From NCBI GenBank assembly GCA_002384935.1, contig DGCD01000017.1:1-64000 (forward strand): a stretch of 64,000 bases of DNA, written 5' to 3'. The position numbers and the translations under genes were made by a program. The notes under the pieces were generated by a model. The model searched no databases. It was not told where the DNA came from and saw only the letters and a list, made by a program, of their open reading frames with translations. This document shows positions 17,304 to 26,150 of the stretch, piece after piece. The stretch's first letter is position 1, and every line of letters begins with the position of its first letter. The stretch is from Pusillimonas sp. UBA3987 (GTDB lineage Bacteria; Pseudomonadota; Gammaproteobacteria; Burkholderiales; Burkholderiaceae_B).

Positions 17304-18737
17304 TCAGAGTACGCCCTGAAATAAGCGCTGCAAAAGCGAGGTCAAGCCAACCACTTCGCCATTTAAACGAATCGTATCGTCTTCATAGAAGGCATCGATT
17401 TTCAGGGTGTTGTTTTCGTACACGGCCACACCGGCGCGATTCAGCCGCGCAGCATAAGCGTCGAACATCATTCTTGCCATCGCCGACGCACGCTCTGGCT
17501 TTTCCTCGCTCAGTTGTATGAACAACGCTTCAAAAAACGCCCGCTCAATTTCAACACTCAGGCTCAATCGACCCAAAACCGCCAACAACAATTGATCGGC
17601 GGGTGCGTCAAGCAAAGCCTGATCAGGCTCAACAAAATCGGCATCCAACTGAATCCGTCCCTGCCCCTGCGGGTTGGTCCATACCAAAGGCCCCAGCACC
17701 AACCCGGGCTGATTATTCAGGAACGCGAACAGGCTGGTTCTGAGTTGGCGCGCCTGGTCGTCATCAAGCTGCGGCAGGTCGTCAGATGTCGTGTCCGCAG
17801 AACGAATGGCGTCATATTCCTGTACCAGCGCAGTCAGTGCGGACATATTCAACCGATCGGCCGAGGCCTGAGCAACAACAGACCCCAACTGAGCATCATT
17901 GAATTCGACGGCCTCAACGCCATAACTGACCTGGCCCGTTAACAAGCCCGCGACCTGGGTTGCCTGTATGGCCGCCCCCGTCTGGTTCAACACGACATCT
18001 GGCATTTCAGGTGTCGTCAGCGCAATCCGCGCCACGTTCACTTCACTGTCGACAGTGCGCTCGCCACTTGGCGAAAGCATTTTTTCGCTATCGAGCGAGA
18101 TTGCCTCCATGGTGATAGCGCTGGCATCTGCATCCGATAGCTGAAGCTTGTTGAAATCACCAACCGCATGATGCGACCGGAAGTTATCGCTAAAACGAAT
18201 ATCGACCTGCCCACCGCTGAAGGCAACCTTGCTGCCGTCTGCCTCGCTGAAGTTCGCCTCACGGAAAATCCAGTTGGACACACCCTTCCCGCCAAAACCA
18301 ACAAAAGTCCGGATCAAGACGGGAGAATCGCCTTCGAGACTATCCACCCAAGCCGCGGTTGAGTCGGTTTTCTGCAACTGCGCCTCGCTAAAGGCCAATG
18401 CAGGCGCCCAATTCCCCTGGCGCAAGGCAGCCAAAGGGAAAGGGCCATGCTGCAACCTATCGGAGAATGCATAATTGACAGCACGCCCCTCGTCGTCCTG
18501 CCAGCGCAACTCATATTCGGCCTGCGATGTGAAAATGCCCCGGTCATAACTGCGAATACGAATCTGAATATCCTGCAAACCGGTATCCGGCCCTATTGCT
18601 TTCAATACCTGCTCATTCGCCTGCGCCAACTCGCGCTCGATCAAGGCCTGGGCCTCGCGCCCCATATACCAGGACGACACGCCATAACAGACAACAATAA
18701 AAACAAAAAAAGCCAGGACGAATTTAACGACTCTCAT
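17304..18737 (-). CDS. YdgA-like DUF945 family protein
   Basis: A 477-residue protein starting with a hydrophobic signal or anchor (residues 4-22, FVLAFFVFIVVCYGVSSWY), followed by a long beta-rich region typical of DUF945/YdgA: IRIRSYDRGIFTSQAEYEL near the start, then many repeating two-strand units. Members are exported to the periplasm and have no settled function. Its ATG shares one base with the ispH stop (TGATG), so it is translationally linked to ispH and fkpB. It has no catalytic motif I can point to. Confidence 0.75.
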   Translation of the reverse strand: MRVVKFVLAFFVFIVVCYGVSSWYMGREAQALIERELAQANEQVLKAIGPDTGLQDIQIRIRSYDRGIFTSQAEYELRWQDDEGRAVNYAFSDRLQHGPFPLAALRQGNWAPALAFSEAQLQKTDSTAAWVDSLEGDSPVLIRTFVGFGGKGVSNWIFREANFSEADGSKVAFSGGQVDIRFSDNFRSHHAVGDFNKLQLSDADASAITMEAISLDSEKMLSPSGERTVDSEVNVARIALTTPEMPDVVLNQTGAAIQATQVAGLLTGQVSYGVEAVEFNDAQLGSVVAQASADRLNMSALTALVQEYDAIRSADTTSDDLPQLDDDQARQLRTSLFAFLNNQPGLVLGPLVWTNPQGQGRIQLDADFVEPDQALLDAPADQLLLAVLGRLSLSVEIERAFFEALFIQLSEEKPERASAMARMMFDAYAARLNRAGVAVYENNTLKIDAFYEDDTIRLNGEVVGLTSLLQRLFQGVL

Positions 18738-19705
18738 CAGGATCCTTGTGTGGTTTTCAACGACAGCCCCTTGGGCAAGGGAAATGCCACGTTTTCCTCT
18801 ACACCGGGCAACGTTCTTACGGAAACCGCCCCCAATGCTTTCAACCGGGCAACGACGCTTTCAACCAGCACCTCGGGCGCCGAAGCACCCGCAGTGAGAC
18901 CCACCCGCTGTGTATTCTCGAGCCATTCGGGCTGGATCATATCGGGATCATCAATAAGATAGGCCTGCGCGCCGCCCCGCTGCGCCACTTCACGCAACCG
19001 ATTGGAATTGGAGCTGTTAACACTGCCCACTACCAACACGAGATCGCATTGCGGCGCCATGATTTTGACGGCGTCCTGACGATTCTGGGTGGCATAGCAA
19101 ATATCGCTTTTCTTGGGCTCCACGATACCGGGGAAACGCGTACGCAAAGCCTGTGCCACTTTCGCCGCATCGTCCACCGACAGGGTGGTTTGGGTAACAA
19201 AAGCCACATTATCAGGATTGGTAACTTCCAGCTTCCAGACGTCTTCGGGTGTTTCAACCAAATACATGCCGCCTTCAGCCTGACCCAGTGTGCCTTCCAC
19301 TTCAGGGTGCCCGGGATGGCCAATCATGATAATTTCACGCCCCGCCTGGCGCATACGTGCAACTTCCACGTGAACCTTGGTTACCAGCGGGCACGTCGCA
19401 TCAAAAATCTGCAGCCCCAATTCCTGGGCTTGCTGGCGAACCTGTCGCGACACGCCGTGCGCCGAGAACACCACAATGGCGCCTGCGGGCGCCTGGTCGA
19501 GTTCATCGATAAAAATAGCGCCCTTGTCACGCAAGTCATTCACAACAAAGCGATTGTGCACAATTTCATGACGCACATAAATAGGCGCGCCATGAAGCTT
19601 AAGTGCACGTTCCACAATTTCAATTGCGCGGTCGACTCCCGCACAAAAGCCGCGCGGTTGAGCAAGCACAATCTCCGTTGCCGACAAATCGAGATGGTCA
19701 ATCAT
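18737..19705 (-). CDS. ispH: 4-hydroxy-3-methylbut-2-enyl diphosphate reductase
   Basis: A 322-residue iron-sulfur enzyme of the last step of the MEP isoprenoid pathway. The three cluster cysteines are visible: Cys 21 in PRGFCAGV, one in FDATCPLVTKVH and one in KKSDICYAT. Also present are the EIVHN stretch, VVFSAHGVS and SVNSSNSNRL. The length is typical. The start and stop each share one base with the neighbours (fkpB upstream, DUF945 downstream), so the three genes form a compact operon; fkpB-ispH linkage is also known in Escherichia coli. Confidence 0.96.
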   Translation of the reverse strand: MIDHLDLSATEIVLAQPRGFCAGVDRAIEIVERALKLHGAPIYVRHEIVHNRFVVNDLRDKGAIFIDELDQAPAGAIVVFSAHGVSRQVRQQAQELGLQIFDATCPLVTKVHVEVARMRQAGREIIMIGHPGHPEVEGTLGQAEGGMYLVETPEDVWKLEVTNPDNVAFVTQTTLSVDDAAKVAQALRTRFPGIVEPKKSDICYATQNRQDAVKIMAPQCDLVLVVGSVNSSNSNRLREVAQRGGAQAYLIDDPDMIQPEWLENTQRVGLTAGASAPEVLVESVVARLKALGAVSVRTLPGVEENVAFPLPKGLSLKTTQGS

Positions 19706-20181
19706 TACATTACCCCCAGGAGCGCAACATCCAACCGCAAATCCGCCCCCGCCAGCGGGTGGTTGAAATCAAACAAAGCAGCATCATCCCTGCTTTCTTT
19801 ACAAACACCGGAATATTTCAAACCCTCGGGCGAGGTAAACGTCACAATATCACCCGGCTCGTACTGCATGCCCGGCTCCGAATGCTGGTCAAGCAATTTA
19901 CGCCCGACCCATTGAATCAACTCGGGGTTGCGATCGCCATAGGCCTGTGCCGCCGGTATGTCCGCAGAAAACTCGCTACCTTCGCCACGACCCAGCAACA
20001 CCGCCTCCAGGCTGGGTGACCATTGGCCCATGCCTAACTGCAACGTGGCGGGATTGCCGCTGAAAGTATCAGCAAACACCGATCCCGCACCCGGACCGGA
20101 AGCAATAGTGATGCGGTAATGCAATGTCAGGTAGGAGTCCGACTGGACAAAAACGTTCACTGAGTCAGAGGGAGAGGTCAA
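19705..20181 (-). CDS. fkpB: FKBP-type peptidyl-prolyl isomerase (SlpA/FkpB-like)
   Basis: A 158-residue FKBP-domain protein, SlpA-type. Visible parts: SYLTLHYRITI at the start, the FADTFSGNPATLQLGMGQW stretch, an insert-in-flap region (IPAAQAYGDRNPELIQWV) and the C-terminal DFNHPLAGADLRLDVALLGV. It isomerises proline peptide bonds and has chaperone-like activity; no signal peptide is seen, so it is cytosolic. The gene is the first of the ispH operon and diverges from radC. Confidence 0.9.
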   Translation of the reverse strand: MTSPSDSVNVFVQSDSYLTLHYRITIASGPGAGSVFADTFSGNPATLQLGMGQWSPSLEAVLLGRGEGSEFSADIPAAQAYGDRNPELIQWVGRKLLDQHSEPGMQYEPGDIVTFTSPEGLKYSGVCKESRDDAALFDFNHPLAGADLRLDVALLGVM

Positions 20182-20232
20182 AATCTGTCACCGTTAAATA
20201 TCTATATCAATTTGACCATTTTAGAGCTTCCA

Positions 20233-20934
20233 ATGAAACATCGCCTAACCCGGCCCCGGCCACCCCTGCACGCCTCTGCGAGCCGGGAACGACCACGCGA
20301 GCGTTTGCTTACCCATGGCGCCCAAAGCCTGACCAACGCCGAACTGCTGGCCATCATCTTGCGCACAGGCATGCGCGGCTGCGATGCGGTCGCCTTGGGC
20401 CAACAGCTTATCGACCGCTTTCGCGGGCTGAGAAGCCTGCTTAGCACCGACTCGGCATCCCTGTTGGAAATTACCGGACTGGGCCATGCGAAGACCTGTG
20501 AACTGCTGGCCATTAATGAACTCAACAGACGTGCAATGCACGAAGAACTGGAACACGGCCACGCGCTGGATCAACCGGAGCGGGTCAAGCATTATTGCAC
20601 TGCCACAATCGGCCACCGTAAAATAGAGCATTGCATGGCCTTGTACCTCGATAGCCAGTTTCGCCTGATTGAAAGCGAAGAAGTCTCCCGGGGCACCTTG
20701 ACCCAGGCCTCGGTTTACCCGCGAGAAATCGTTAAGGCGGCATTGCGCCATCATGCCGCCGCCCTCATTCTGGCACACAACCACCCTTCGGGTATCACCG
20801 AAGCCAGCCAGGCCGACCTCGCCCTGACAAGGCACTTGAAGAGTGCGCTTGCGTTGGTCGATATACGGCTGCTGGATCACTTAATCGTGACTCCGACACA
20901 GGCTGTTTCTCTGGCTGAACAAGGGCGGGTATAG
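20233..20934 (+). CDS. radC: RadC family JAB-domain protein
   Basis: A protein of 233 residues with an N-terminal helix-hairpin-helix segment (LTNAELLAIILRTG and LLEITGLGHAKTCELLA) and a C-terminal JAB/MPN domain with the metal motif HNHPSG and an Asp some ten residues later (SQADLALT). RadC is named for DNA repair but its biochemical role is unsettled. The frame also allows a TTG start at 20212; I prefer ATG 20233, where GAG lies seven bases upstream. It diverges from fkpB across a short gap that must hold both promoters. Confidence 0.9.
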   Translation: MKHRLTRPRPPLHASASRERPRERLLTHGAQSLTNAELLAIILRTGMRGCDAVALGQQLIDRFRGLRSLLSTDSASLLEITGLGHAKTCELLAINELNRRAMHEELEHGHALDQPERVKHYCTATIGHRKIEHCMALYLDSQFRLIESEEVSRGTLTQASVYPREIVKAALRHHAAALILAHNHPSGITEASQADLALTRHLKSALALVDIRLLDHLIVTPTQAVSLAEQGRV

Positions 20935-20972
20935 GGTCCCGCTCTTACAAAGTGGAAAATCTGCAAAATAAC

Positions 20973-21001
20973 TCGACCTGAATCAATGTACATGCTAGAA
21001 T
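20973..21001 (+). promoter_or_regulatory. Sigma-70-type promoter for rpmE2
   Basis: The -35 TCGACC (20973-20978) and -10 TAGAAT (20996-21001) are spaced by 17 bases. It gives a leader of about 85 bases before the rpmE2 start codon. I saw no clear Zur box, though type B L31 genes are often zinc-repressed. Confidence 0.5.
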
Positions 21002-21091
21002 TGATGGTTATCCTGGATACGTAGTGGCTGCTTTTTGAAAGAGGCAAGAACCAACTGGCGACCCGAAATTTTATTTATCAGGAATTTCACC

Positions 21092-21358
21092 ATGAGAGAA
21101 GGCATTCATCCCGAATACCGCGAAGTTGTTTTTCTAGATCAGCAAACGGGCAACAAGTTTATTTCTCGCTCAACTTTGCATTCGCGTGAAACAACCGAAA
21201 TCGACGGAAAAACCTATCCGCTCTTCAAGTGCGAAGTAACGTCGGAATCCCACCCGTTCTACACTGGTGCGCAAACACGCCTTGTAGAAACCGGCCGTGT
21301 CGAGAAATTCCGCGCCCGCTTTGCCCGCACCACCGGGACCCTGAAAAAAGGCGCCTGA
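21092..21358 (+). CDS. rpmE2: 50S ribosomal protein L31 type B
   Basis: An 88-residue ribosomal protein. It begins MREGIHPEYREVVFLD and lacks the CxxC zinc ligands of type A L31, so it is the zinc-independent form that replaces the zinc form when zinc is scarce. The start is ATG 21092 with CAGGA upstream; the longer frame from 21035 has no protein match. An intrinsic terminator follows at 21411. The gene is monocistronic. Confidence 0.94.
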   Translation: MREGIHPEYREVVFLDQQTGNKFISRSTLHSRETTEIDGKTYPLFKCEVTSESHPFYTGAQTRLVETGRVEKFRARFARTTGTLKKGA

Positions 21359-21410
21359 TATTGGTGGCAATGTAACGCTATCCGCTTTGTCGCCCCTAAC
21401 GCGACACTTG

Positions 21411-21440
21411 AAAAGGCAGCCAAACGGCTGCCTTTTTAAT
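21411..21440 (+). terminator. Intrinsic terminator after rpmE2
   Basis: The stem AGGCAGCC/GGCTGCCT with loop AAAC is preceded by an A run and followed by TTTTTAATTT. It lies about 50 bases past the rpmE2 stop. Confidence 0.85.
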
Positions 21441-21477
21441 TTAAGATTCCTTTTTAGCTTCCTCCTACTGTCAGAAC

Positions 21478-23235
21478 GTGGCGCCTCATAATCCCAGATC
21501 CACTCCGGCACGACTCACCGCCCCGGCAACTGCAAAGCTGCCGAGGTTCTATTTGCTGCTGCTAAGCGTTATTTATATTTTTGCCGGCCTTTATTTTCGC
21601 GATCCATGGAAAACAGACGACGTAGTTGGCCTGGCCACGATGCTTACCGCGCTGAACGGCCCCGATCAGGCTGCCTGGCTACCCCAGATAGGCAGTTTTG
21701 CACATGCCCAGGACGGTCCGCTGGCCATGTGGGTCGGCGCGGCATTCATTAGCATTTTCACCCCCATTCTGGCGCTCTTCACCCAAACACTCGATGCGCA
21801 GATCATTGCGTCTCGCCTGCCCAACTTACTGTGGTTCGGCTTAATGGTTGGAACAGTATGGTACGCCACCTACCTTCTTGGACGCCGGCCCGAGCCGCAA
21901 CCACTGCGGTTGCCATTCGGCGGTGAACCAACCGAACGTGATTATGGGCGCATGATTGCCGATGCTGCACTGCTGCTGATTCTGGCAACGGCAGGCATTA
22001 TGTGGCGGATGCACGAAACATCGGAAGTGCCGGTCATTATCGCCGTGCAAGCCCTGGCTTTTTATTCGATTGTTCGCATGCTCGACCGTCCACTATCCGG
22101 CGCCATCACACTGGGCCTGGCAATTGGCGCAGCACTTTTGGCGCGCGGCTGGATTGGAGCCCTGCCAATTTACCTTGCCGTCGCCACTGCATTTTTGCCC
22201 ACCCCGCTATTGCGAAAACGATTGAAATGGGTTGGTTTATCGGCGCTGATCGGCAGCGCACTGTGTCTGGCATGGTGGATTCCCGCACAACACCTGAATC
22301 CCTACTGGGCCAGATACTGGTGGCTGTGGAATATCGAATCATTCACATTGCCCAGTTGGCGTGAGCTCCTGAGCATCTTTCGCGACTTGCCCTGGTTTCT
22401 TTGGCCGACGTGGCCATTTGCACTGATGGCATTATGGCAATGGCGCTCGTGGTTGCGTGCGCCTCACGTATGGCTGCCTCTGATGTTCGCGCTGTGGCCT
22501 CTGGTGACCATGCTATTCCTGGCCGACTCATTTGAGCCGGAATACAGCTTGATGGCAGTGCCTTTCGCAGTCATGGCCGCCTTCGCATTGCCAACCTTGC
22601 GCCGCGGCATGGTGAATTCACTCGACTGGTTTGCAGTAATGTGTTTTTCCCTCACCATCGCAACAGTGTGGCTGGGCTGGGTTGCGTTACAGGCAGGTTG
22701 GCCTGACCAGATATCCGATAATATCGCCCGCCAGACCGAAGGCTACCAAGCCTATGTTTCCTGGCCGGCGGTGACCATCGCATTGGCCGGAACCCTTTCC
22801 TGGCTGATACTGGTCCGGTGGCGAGTCCTGCACCGCCCCGCGGCCCTGTGGCGCGGCACTGTGCTGTCTGCGGGCGGAATTGTGACCACCTGGCTGCTAC
22901 TCGTGACGCTCTGGATGCCTGCGCTGGATTATGTACGCAGTTACCGCGATGTTTCGAACTCGCTCAGCCAGGCGATAGAAACTCACCAAAATAATAACGA
23001 ATGTCTCCAGGCAATAGACCTGGGCGTAGGTCAACGCGCGGCATTTTATGTTTTCAATAACCTGGACCCCTCGGGCAACAGAAACTGCACCCTGGCAATT
23101 ATTCAAACAAGCCCGCAAGCACTGGCCAACGGCATACGACCACTGGGCAACAAGAGGTACACATTGCTGTGGGAAGGTAAACGCCGACCCGAACGCCGAG
23201 AACTCTTCCAGCTCGTTCGTATCCATGCAAAATGA
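21478..23235 (+). CDS. GT39/ArnT-like membrane glycosyltransferase
   Basis: A 585-residue integral membrane protein with about eleven to twelve hydrophobic segments. The N-terminal loop after TM1 has the acidic pair WKTDDVVG, matching catalytic acidic residues of the ArnT/PMT (GT-C) fold; QDGPLAMW and LLARGWIGALP follow. It should move a sugar from a polyprenyl donor to a lipid or protein on the periplasmic side; lipid A modification is a family-based guess. The start is GTG 21478, without clear Shine-Dalgarno support. Its stop overlaps the ATG of the downstream MATE gene by four bases (ATGA), so the two are translationally coupled. Confidence 0.7.
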   Translation: MAPHNPRSTPARLTAPATAKLPRFYLLLLSVIYIFAGLYFRDPWKTDDVVGLATMLTALNGPDQAAWLPQIGSFAHAQDGPLAMWVGAAFISIFTPILALFTQTLDAQIIASRLPNLLWFGLMVGTVWYATYLLGRRPEPQPLRLPFGGEPTERDYGRMIADAALLLILATAGIMWRMHETSEVPVIIAVQALAFYSIVRMLDRPLSGAITLGLAIGAALLARGWIGALPIYLAVATAFLPTPLLRKRLKWVGLSALIGSALCLAWWIPAQHLNPYWARYWWLWNIESFTLPSWRELLSIFRDLPWFLWPTWPFALMALWQWRSWLRAPHVWLPLMFALWPLVTMLFLADSFEPEYSLMAVPFAVMAAFALPTLRRGMVNSLDWFAVMCFSLTIATVWLGWVALQAGWPDQISDNIARQTEGYQAYVSWPAVTIALAGTLSWLILVRWRVLHRPAALWRGTVLSAGGIVTTWLLLVTLWMPALDYVRSYRDVSNSLSQAIETHQNNNECLQAIDLGVGQRAAFYVFNNLDPSGNRNCTLAIIQTSPQALANGIRPLGNKRYTLLWEGKRRPERRELFQLVRIHAK

Positions 23236-24641
23236 ACGCAACCACGGGCACGCATTCTTTATTTTTCTATATCAAGGAAACGCTCAGGCAAGCCTGGCCT
23301 ATCCTGATTAGCGCGTGGGCAGGTATCGCATTCGGCGTACTTGACACGACCATGGTCGGACATGCCAGTGCCGCCGACCTGCAGGCCATGGCGCTATCGG
23401 TTTCAATTTATCTGACGGTTTTCATTGGCCTGATGGGGGTGGTTCACGCACTTATTCCCATCATTGGCCAACACTTCGGCGCACGACAGGCCGAACGGGT
23501 GGGATACGTTTGGGGGCAAGGAGTCTGGCTGTCTCTCGGGCTTGCCGGCGTTGGCAGTATCGCGCTTTTTTTTCCCGACCTATGGTTGATGTTCTCCGGT
23601 ACGATCGAGCCCGACGTTCGAGACCGCATAACGTGGTATCTGCGCATGTTGATTATCGCGCTTCCAGCCAGCCTGCTTTTTCGCACAATCTATTGCCTGG
23701 GTACCGCTGTATCACGCCCCAAGATTGTCATGACAATCAATCTGGCCAGTGTCGGTTTCAAGGCATTGTTCAACTGGATTTTCATCTTCGGAAAATTCGG
23801 AATGCCCGCACTGGGCGCTGTCGGCGCCGGCCTGTCGTCAGCCATTGTGTCCTGGATGACGGTCGTGATCGGATTATGGGTTATTACCCATGACCCGTTT
23901 TTCAAGCCCTTTAAGATCAGACTTGCCCGCCCCGACTGGACAGAGCTTAAGTCATTGTTGCGCCTGGGCATACCCATGGGCGGCTCTTACCTGGTTGAAG
24001 TATGCGCTTTCACATTCATGGCCTTGCTGGTCGCCCGTGAAGGCATGTTCGTGACCGGGGGACACCAGATTATGGCTAACCTGGCCGCACTGTGTTACAT
24101 GCTGCCCATGGCAATTGGCATTGCCTCTGCCTCGCTGACCGCCCAGGCCATCGGTGCACAAGCCCCGCAACGTGCACTGCTGACAGGACGGGCCGGACTG
24201 GCCGTTGTACTCATGGGCGCCACGCTCACTGTCGGCATGGTTATTGTGTTCCGCGACCTGATTGTGTCGGCCTATACCGACGATGCCCAGGTGACCGCCG
24301 TGGCTGTTTCGCTGCTGAAGATACTGCCCCTGTTCCTTTTCTGCGACGCCATGCAGTGCATCATGACCTATTTACTGCGCGCGTATAAGGTGGCGGTCGT
24401 TCCGCTTATCATGCAGGTGGTTGCACTGACGGCGTTTGGTTTGGTTGGGGGTTGGCTCCTGGGCTTTGGCCCCTGGAAAGGACTACTTCAACCCTTGCTG
24501 ACTATCGTGATGCCCAACGCCCCGATCGGTGCCGGGAGCCTTTGGTTCATGGCCGCGCTGGGACTGGGCCTATCGGCAATTCTGCTGAAATTCTGGTACG
24601 GCCGTGTCGTGCGCCAGTACCAGAATCAGTTCAAACACTAA
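23232..24641 (+). CDS. MATE-family multidrug exporter
   Basis: A 469-residue membrane protein with twelve hydrophobic segments in the usual two bundles. MATE signs include LISAWAGIAFGVLDTTMVGH in TM1 and, in the second half, VTGGHQIMANLAALCYMLPM. Members use proton or sodium gradients to expel cationic compounds. Four-base coupling to the GT39-like gene suggests a shared purpose, possibly envelope modification and export, but that is speculative. It ends three bases from the convergent cfa gene. Confidence 0.85.
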   Translation: MNATTGTHSLFFYIKETLRQAWPILISAWAGIAFGVLDTTMVGHASAADLQAMALSVSIYLTVFIGLMGVVHALIPIIGQHFGARQAERVGYVWGQGVWLSLGLAGVGSIALFFPDLWLMFSGTIEPDVRDRITWYLRMLIIALPASLLFRTIYCLGTAVSRPKIVMTINLASVGFKALFNWIFIFGKFGMPALGAVGAGLSSAIVSWMTVVIGLWVITHDPFFKPFKIRLARPDWTELKSLLRLGIPMGGSYLVEVCAFTFMALLVAREGMFVTGGHQIMANLAALCYMLPMAIGIASASLTAQAIGAQAPQRALLTGRAGLAVVLMGATLTVGMVIVFRDLIVSAYTDDAQVTAVAVSLLKILPLFLFCDAMQCIMTYLLRAYKVAVVPLIMQVVALTAFGLVGGWLLGFGPWKGLLQPLLTIVMPNAPIGAGSLWFMAALGLGLSAILLKFWYGRVVRQYQNQFKH

Positions 24642-24644
24642 GCA

Positions 24645-25901
24645 CTAGCGGTAAATATAATTGCGGCGCCACGGATATGCTTCGTCGGAAGGATAATCCA
24701 GCTCGTCCTGCCGCCCGGTTGCCTTATGCTTTAACAACACCTGGTGCAAGGCAATCCAGCCTTGCTCAAAACCCAGTGCGCAACCCGCCAGATAAATACG
24801 ATAGGCACGTAAAGACTTATCGCCCTGTTCTCCCGGCTTCAGGGTTTTGCGCGCTTGGTCGAGGTTTGCTTCCAGTGTATCGCTCCAATGCCACAGCGTA
24901 CGCGCATAATGCGGGCGCAGATTCTCGACATCGACGTCCTCCAGGCCACTTACCGCGACCTTTGCCAACTCGTTGCTGATATGCGTGAGTTCGCCGCCGG
25001 GGAAAATATACTTTTCAATAAAGCGTCCCATGCCCGCACCCACTTCCGCGTTATACACACCGCCGGCAGTAATGCCATGGTTCATGATCAAACCGCCTGG
25101 GGCCAGCAAACGACGAAGTTTTGAAAAGTACTCTTCCAATTGAGCCCGTCCTACGTGCTCGAACATGCCAACGGAAGCGATCTTGTCGTAGGGCCTGGAT
25201 TCGTCCAGGTCGCGGTAATCAAGCAAGTTCATTCGCACCCGCCCGCTCAAGCCTTTCTCTTCGATCAAACGATTCACATGTGCGTGCTGGTTTTTCGATA
25301 AGGTAATACCCGTGGCATCGACACCATAATTCTCGGCCGCCCAAAGCAACAAGCCACCCCATCCGGCGCCAATATCGAGAAAACGCTCACCTTTTTTCAA
25401 GTCGAGCTTGCGGCAAATGTGATCGAGCTTGGCTTCCTGTGCCTGCGCCAGCGCCATATCGGGCTCCCGGAAATAAGCACACGAATACACGCGGCGCGGA
25501 TCCAGCCAAAGCGCATAGAACTCGTCGGACAAATCGTAATGAAATTGAATCTGCTCAGCGTCGCGCGTGGTCGAATGACGGCGAATCGATACCAAATGCC
25601 TGACCAGCGCCGTCAGCCAGCTGCCCTTGGCCGCGTCAACCGGGTTCTGATCCAAAATTGCAGCGGCCAGCTTCATCAGGTTGCGCATGCTGCCTTCAAC
25701 CTCGAAACGACCTTCTACATAATCTTCACCCAGGTGACCGGCCTGACCGGTGGCAAAATTCACCAACGTTGCACGATCCTTGACGATGAGCTTCATTTCC
25801 GGGTTTGAAGCCCCAACCGTTTCACCCCCTGGCAACTGCATTTGCACTGCGATCGGCAACGCCGCCAGTTTTTTCTCTATCATAGACAAAACCGAACTCA
25901 C
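24645..25901 (-). CDS. cfa: Cyclopropane-fatty-acyl-phospholipid synthase
   Basis: A 418-residue SAM-dependent enzyme that adds a methylene bridge to unsaturated phospholipid acyl chains in the membrane. The N-terminal part (1-120) is the lipid-binding domain. The catalytic part has FHYDLSDEFYALWLD, YSCAYF, the SAM site LDIGAGWGGLLLWAAENYG, and a conserved Glu in VGMFEHVG. The start is GTG 25901 with AGGGAG six bases upstream. It stands alone on the minus strand between plus-strand genes. Confidence 0.93.
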   Translation of the reverse strand: MSSVLSMIEKKLAALPIAVQMQLPGGETVGASNPEMKLIVKDRATLVNFATGQAGHLGEDYVEGRFEVEGSMRNLMKLAAAILDQNPVDAAKGSWLTALVRHLVSIRRHSTTRDAEQIQFHYDLSDEFYALWLDPRRVYSCAYFREPDMALAQAQEAKLDHICRKLDLKKGERFLDIGAGWGGLLLWAAENYGVDATGITLSKNQHAHVNRLIEEKGLSGRVRMNLLDYRDLDESRPYDKIASVGMFEHVGRAQLEEYFSKLRRLLAPGGLIMNHGITAGGVYNAEVGAGMGRFIEKYIFPGGELTHISNELAKVAVSGLEDVDVENLRPHYARTLWHWSDTLEANLDQARKTLKPGEQGDKSLRAYRIYLAGCALGFEQGWIALHQVLLKHKATGRQDELDYPSDEAYPWRRNYIYR

Positions 25902-26150
25902 ACTCCGCTCCCTATGTAAACAAACAAAAACAAGTCTAGATACATACCCTCAGTACAGCTCTTTATATGCCGCACTCTTTTTGTGCCGTCAATTTAGCAT
26001 TATTCTGTAAGAACGGGTAAGAGCCACGTTCTCCGAACTTTTACGCCATATTAACGAAATTCTGCTTAGACTAGCATTTCAATTTCTATTACACTGACGA
26101 CTTTTGAACGCATGCCTTCCCGTGTGGCGTGCCTTCAACAAAGTTCAATT

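Noticed and set aside
18746..19915. 389-codon plus frame opposite ispH/fkpB
   Set aside because: It lies antisense to ispH, fkpB and part of DUF945, which are clearly real.
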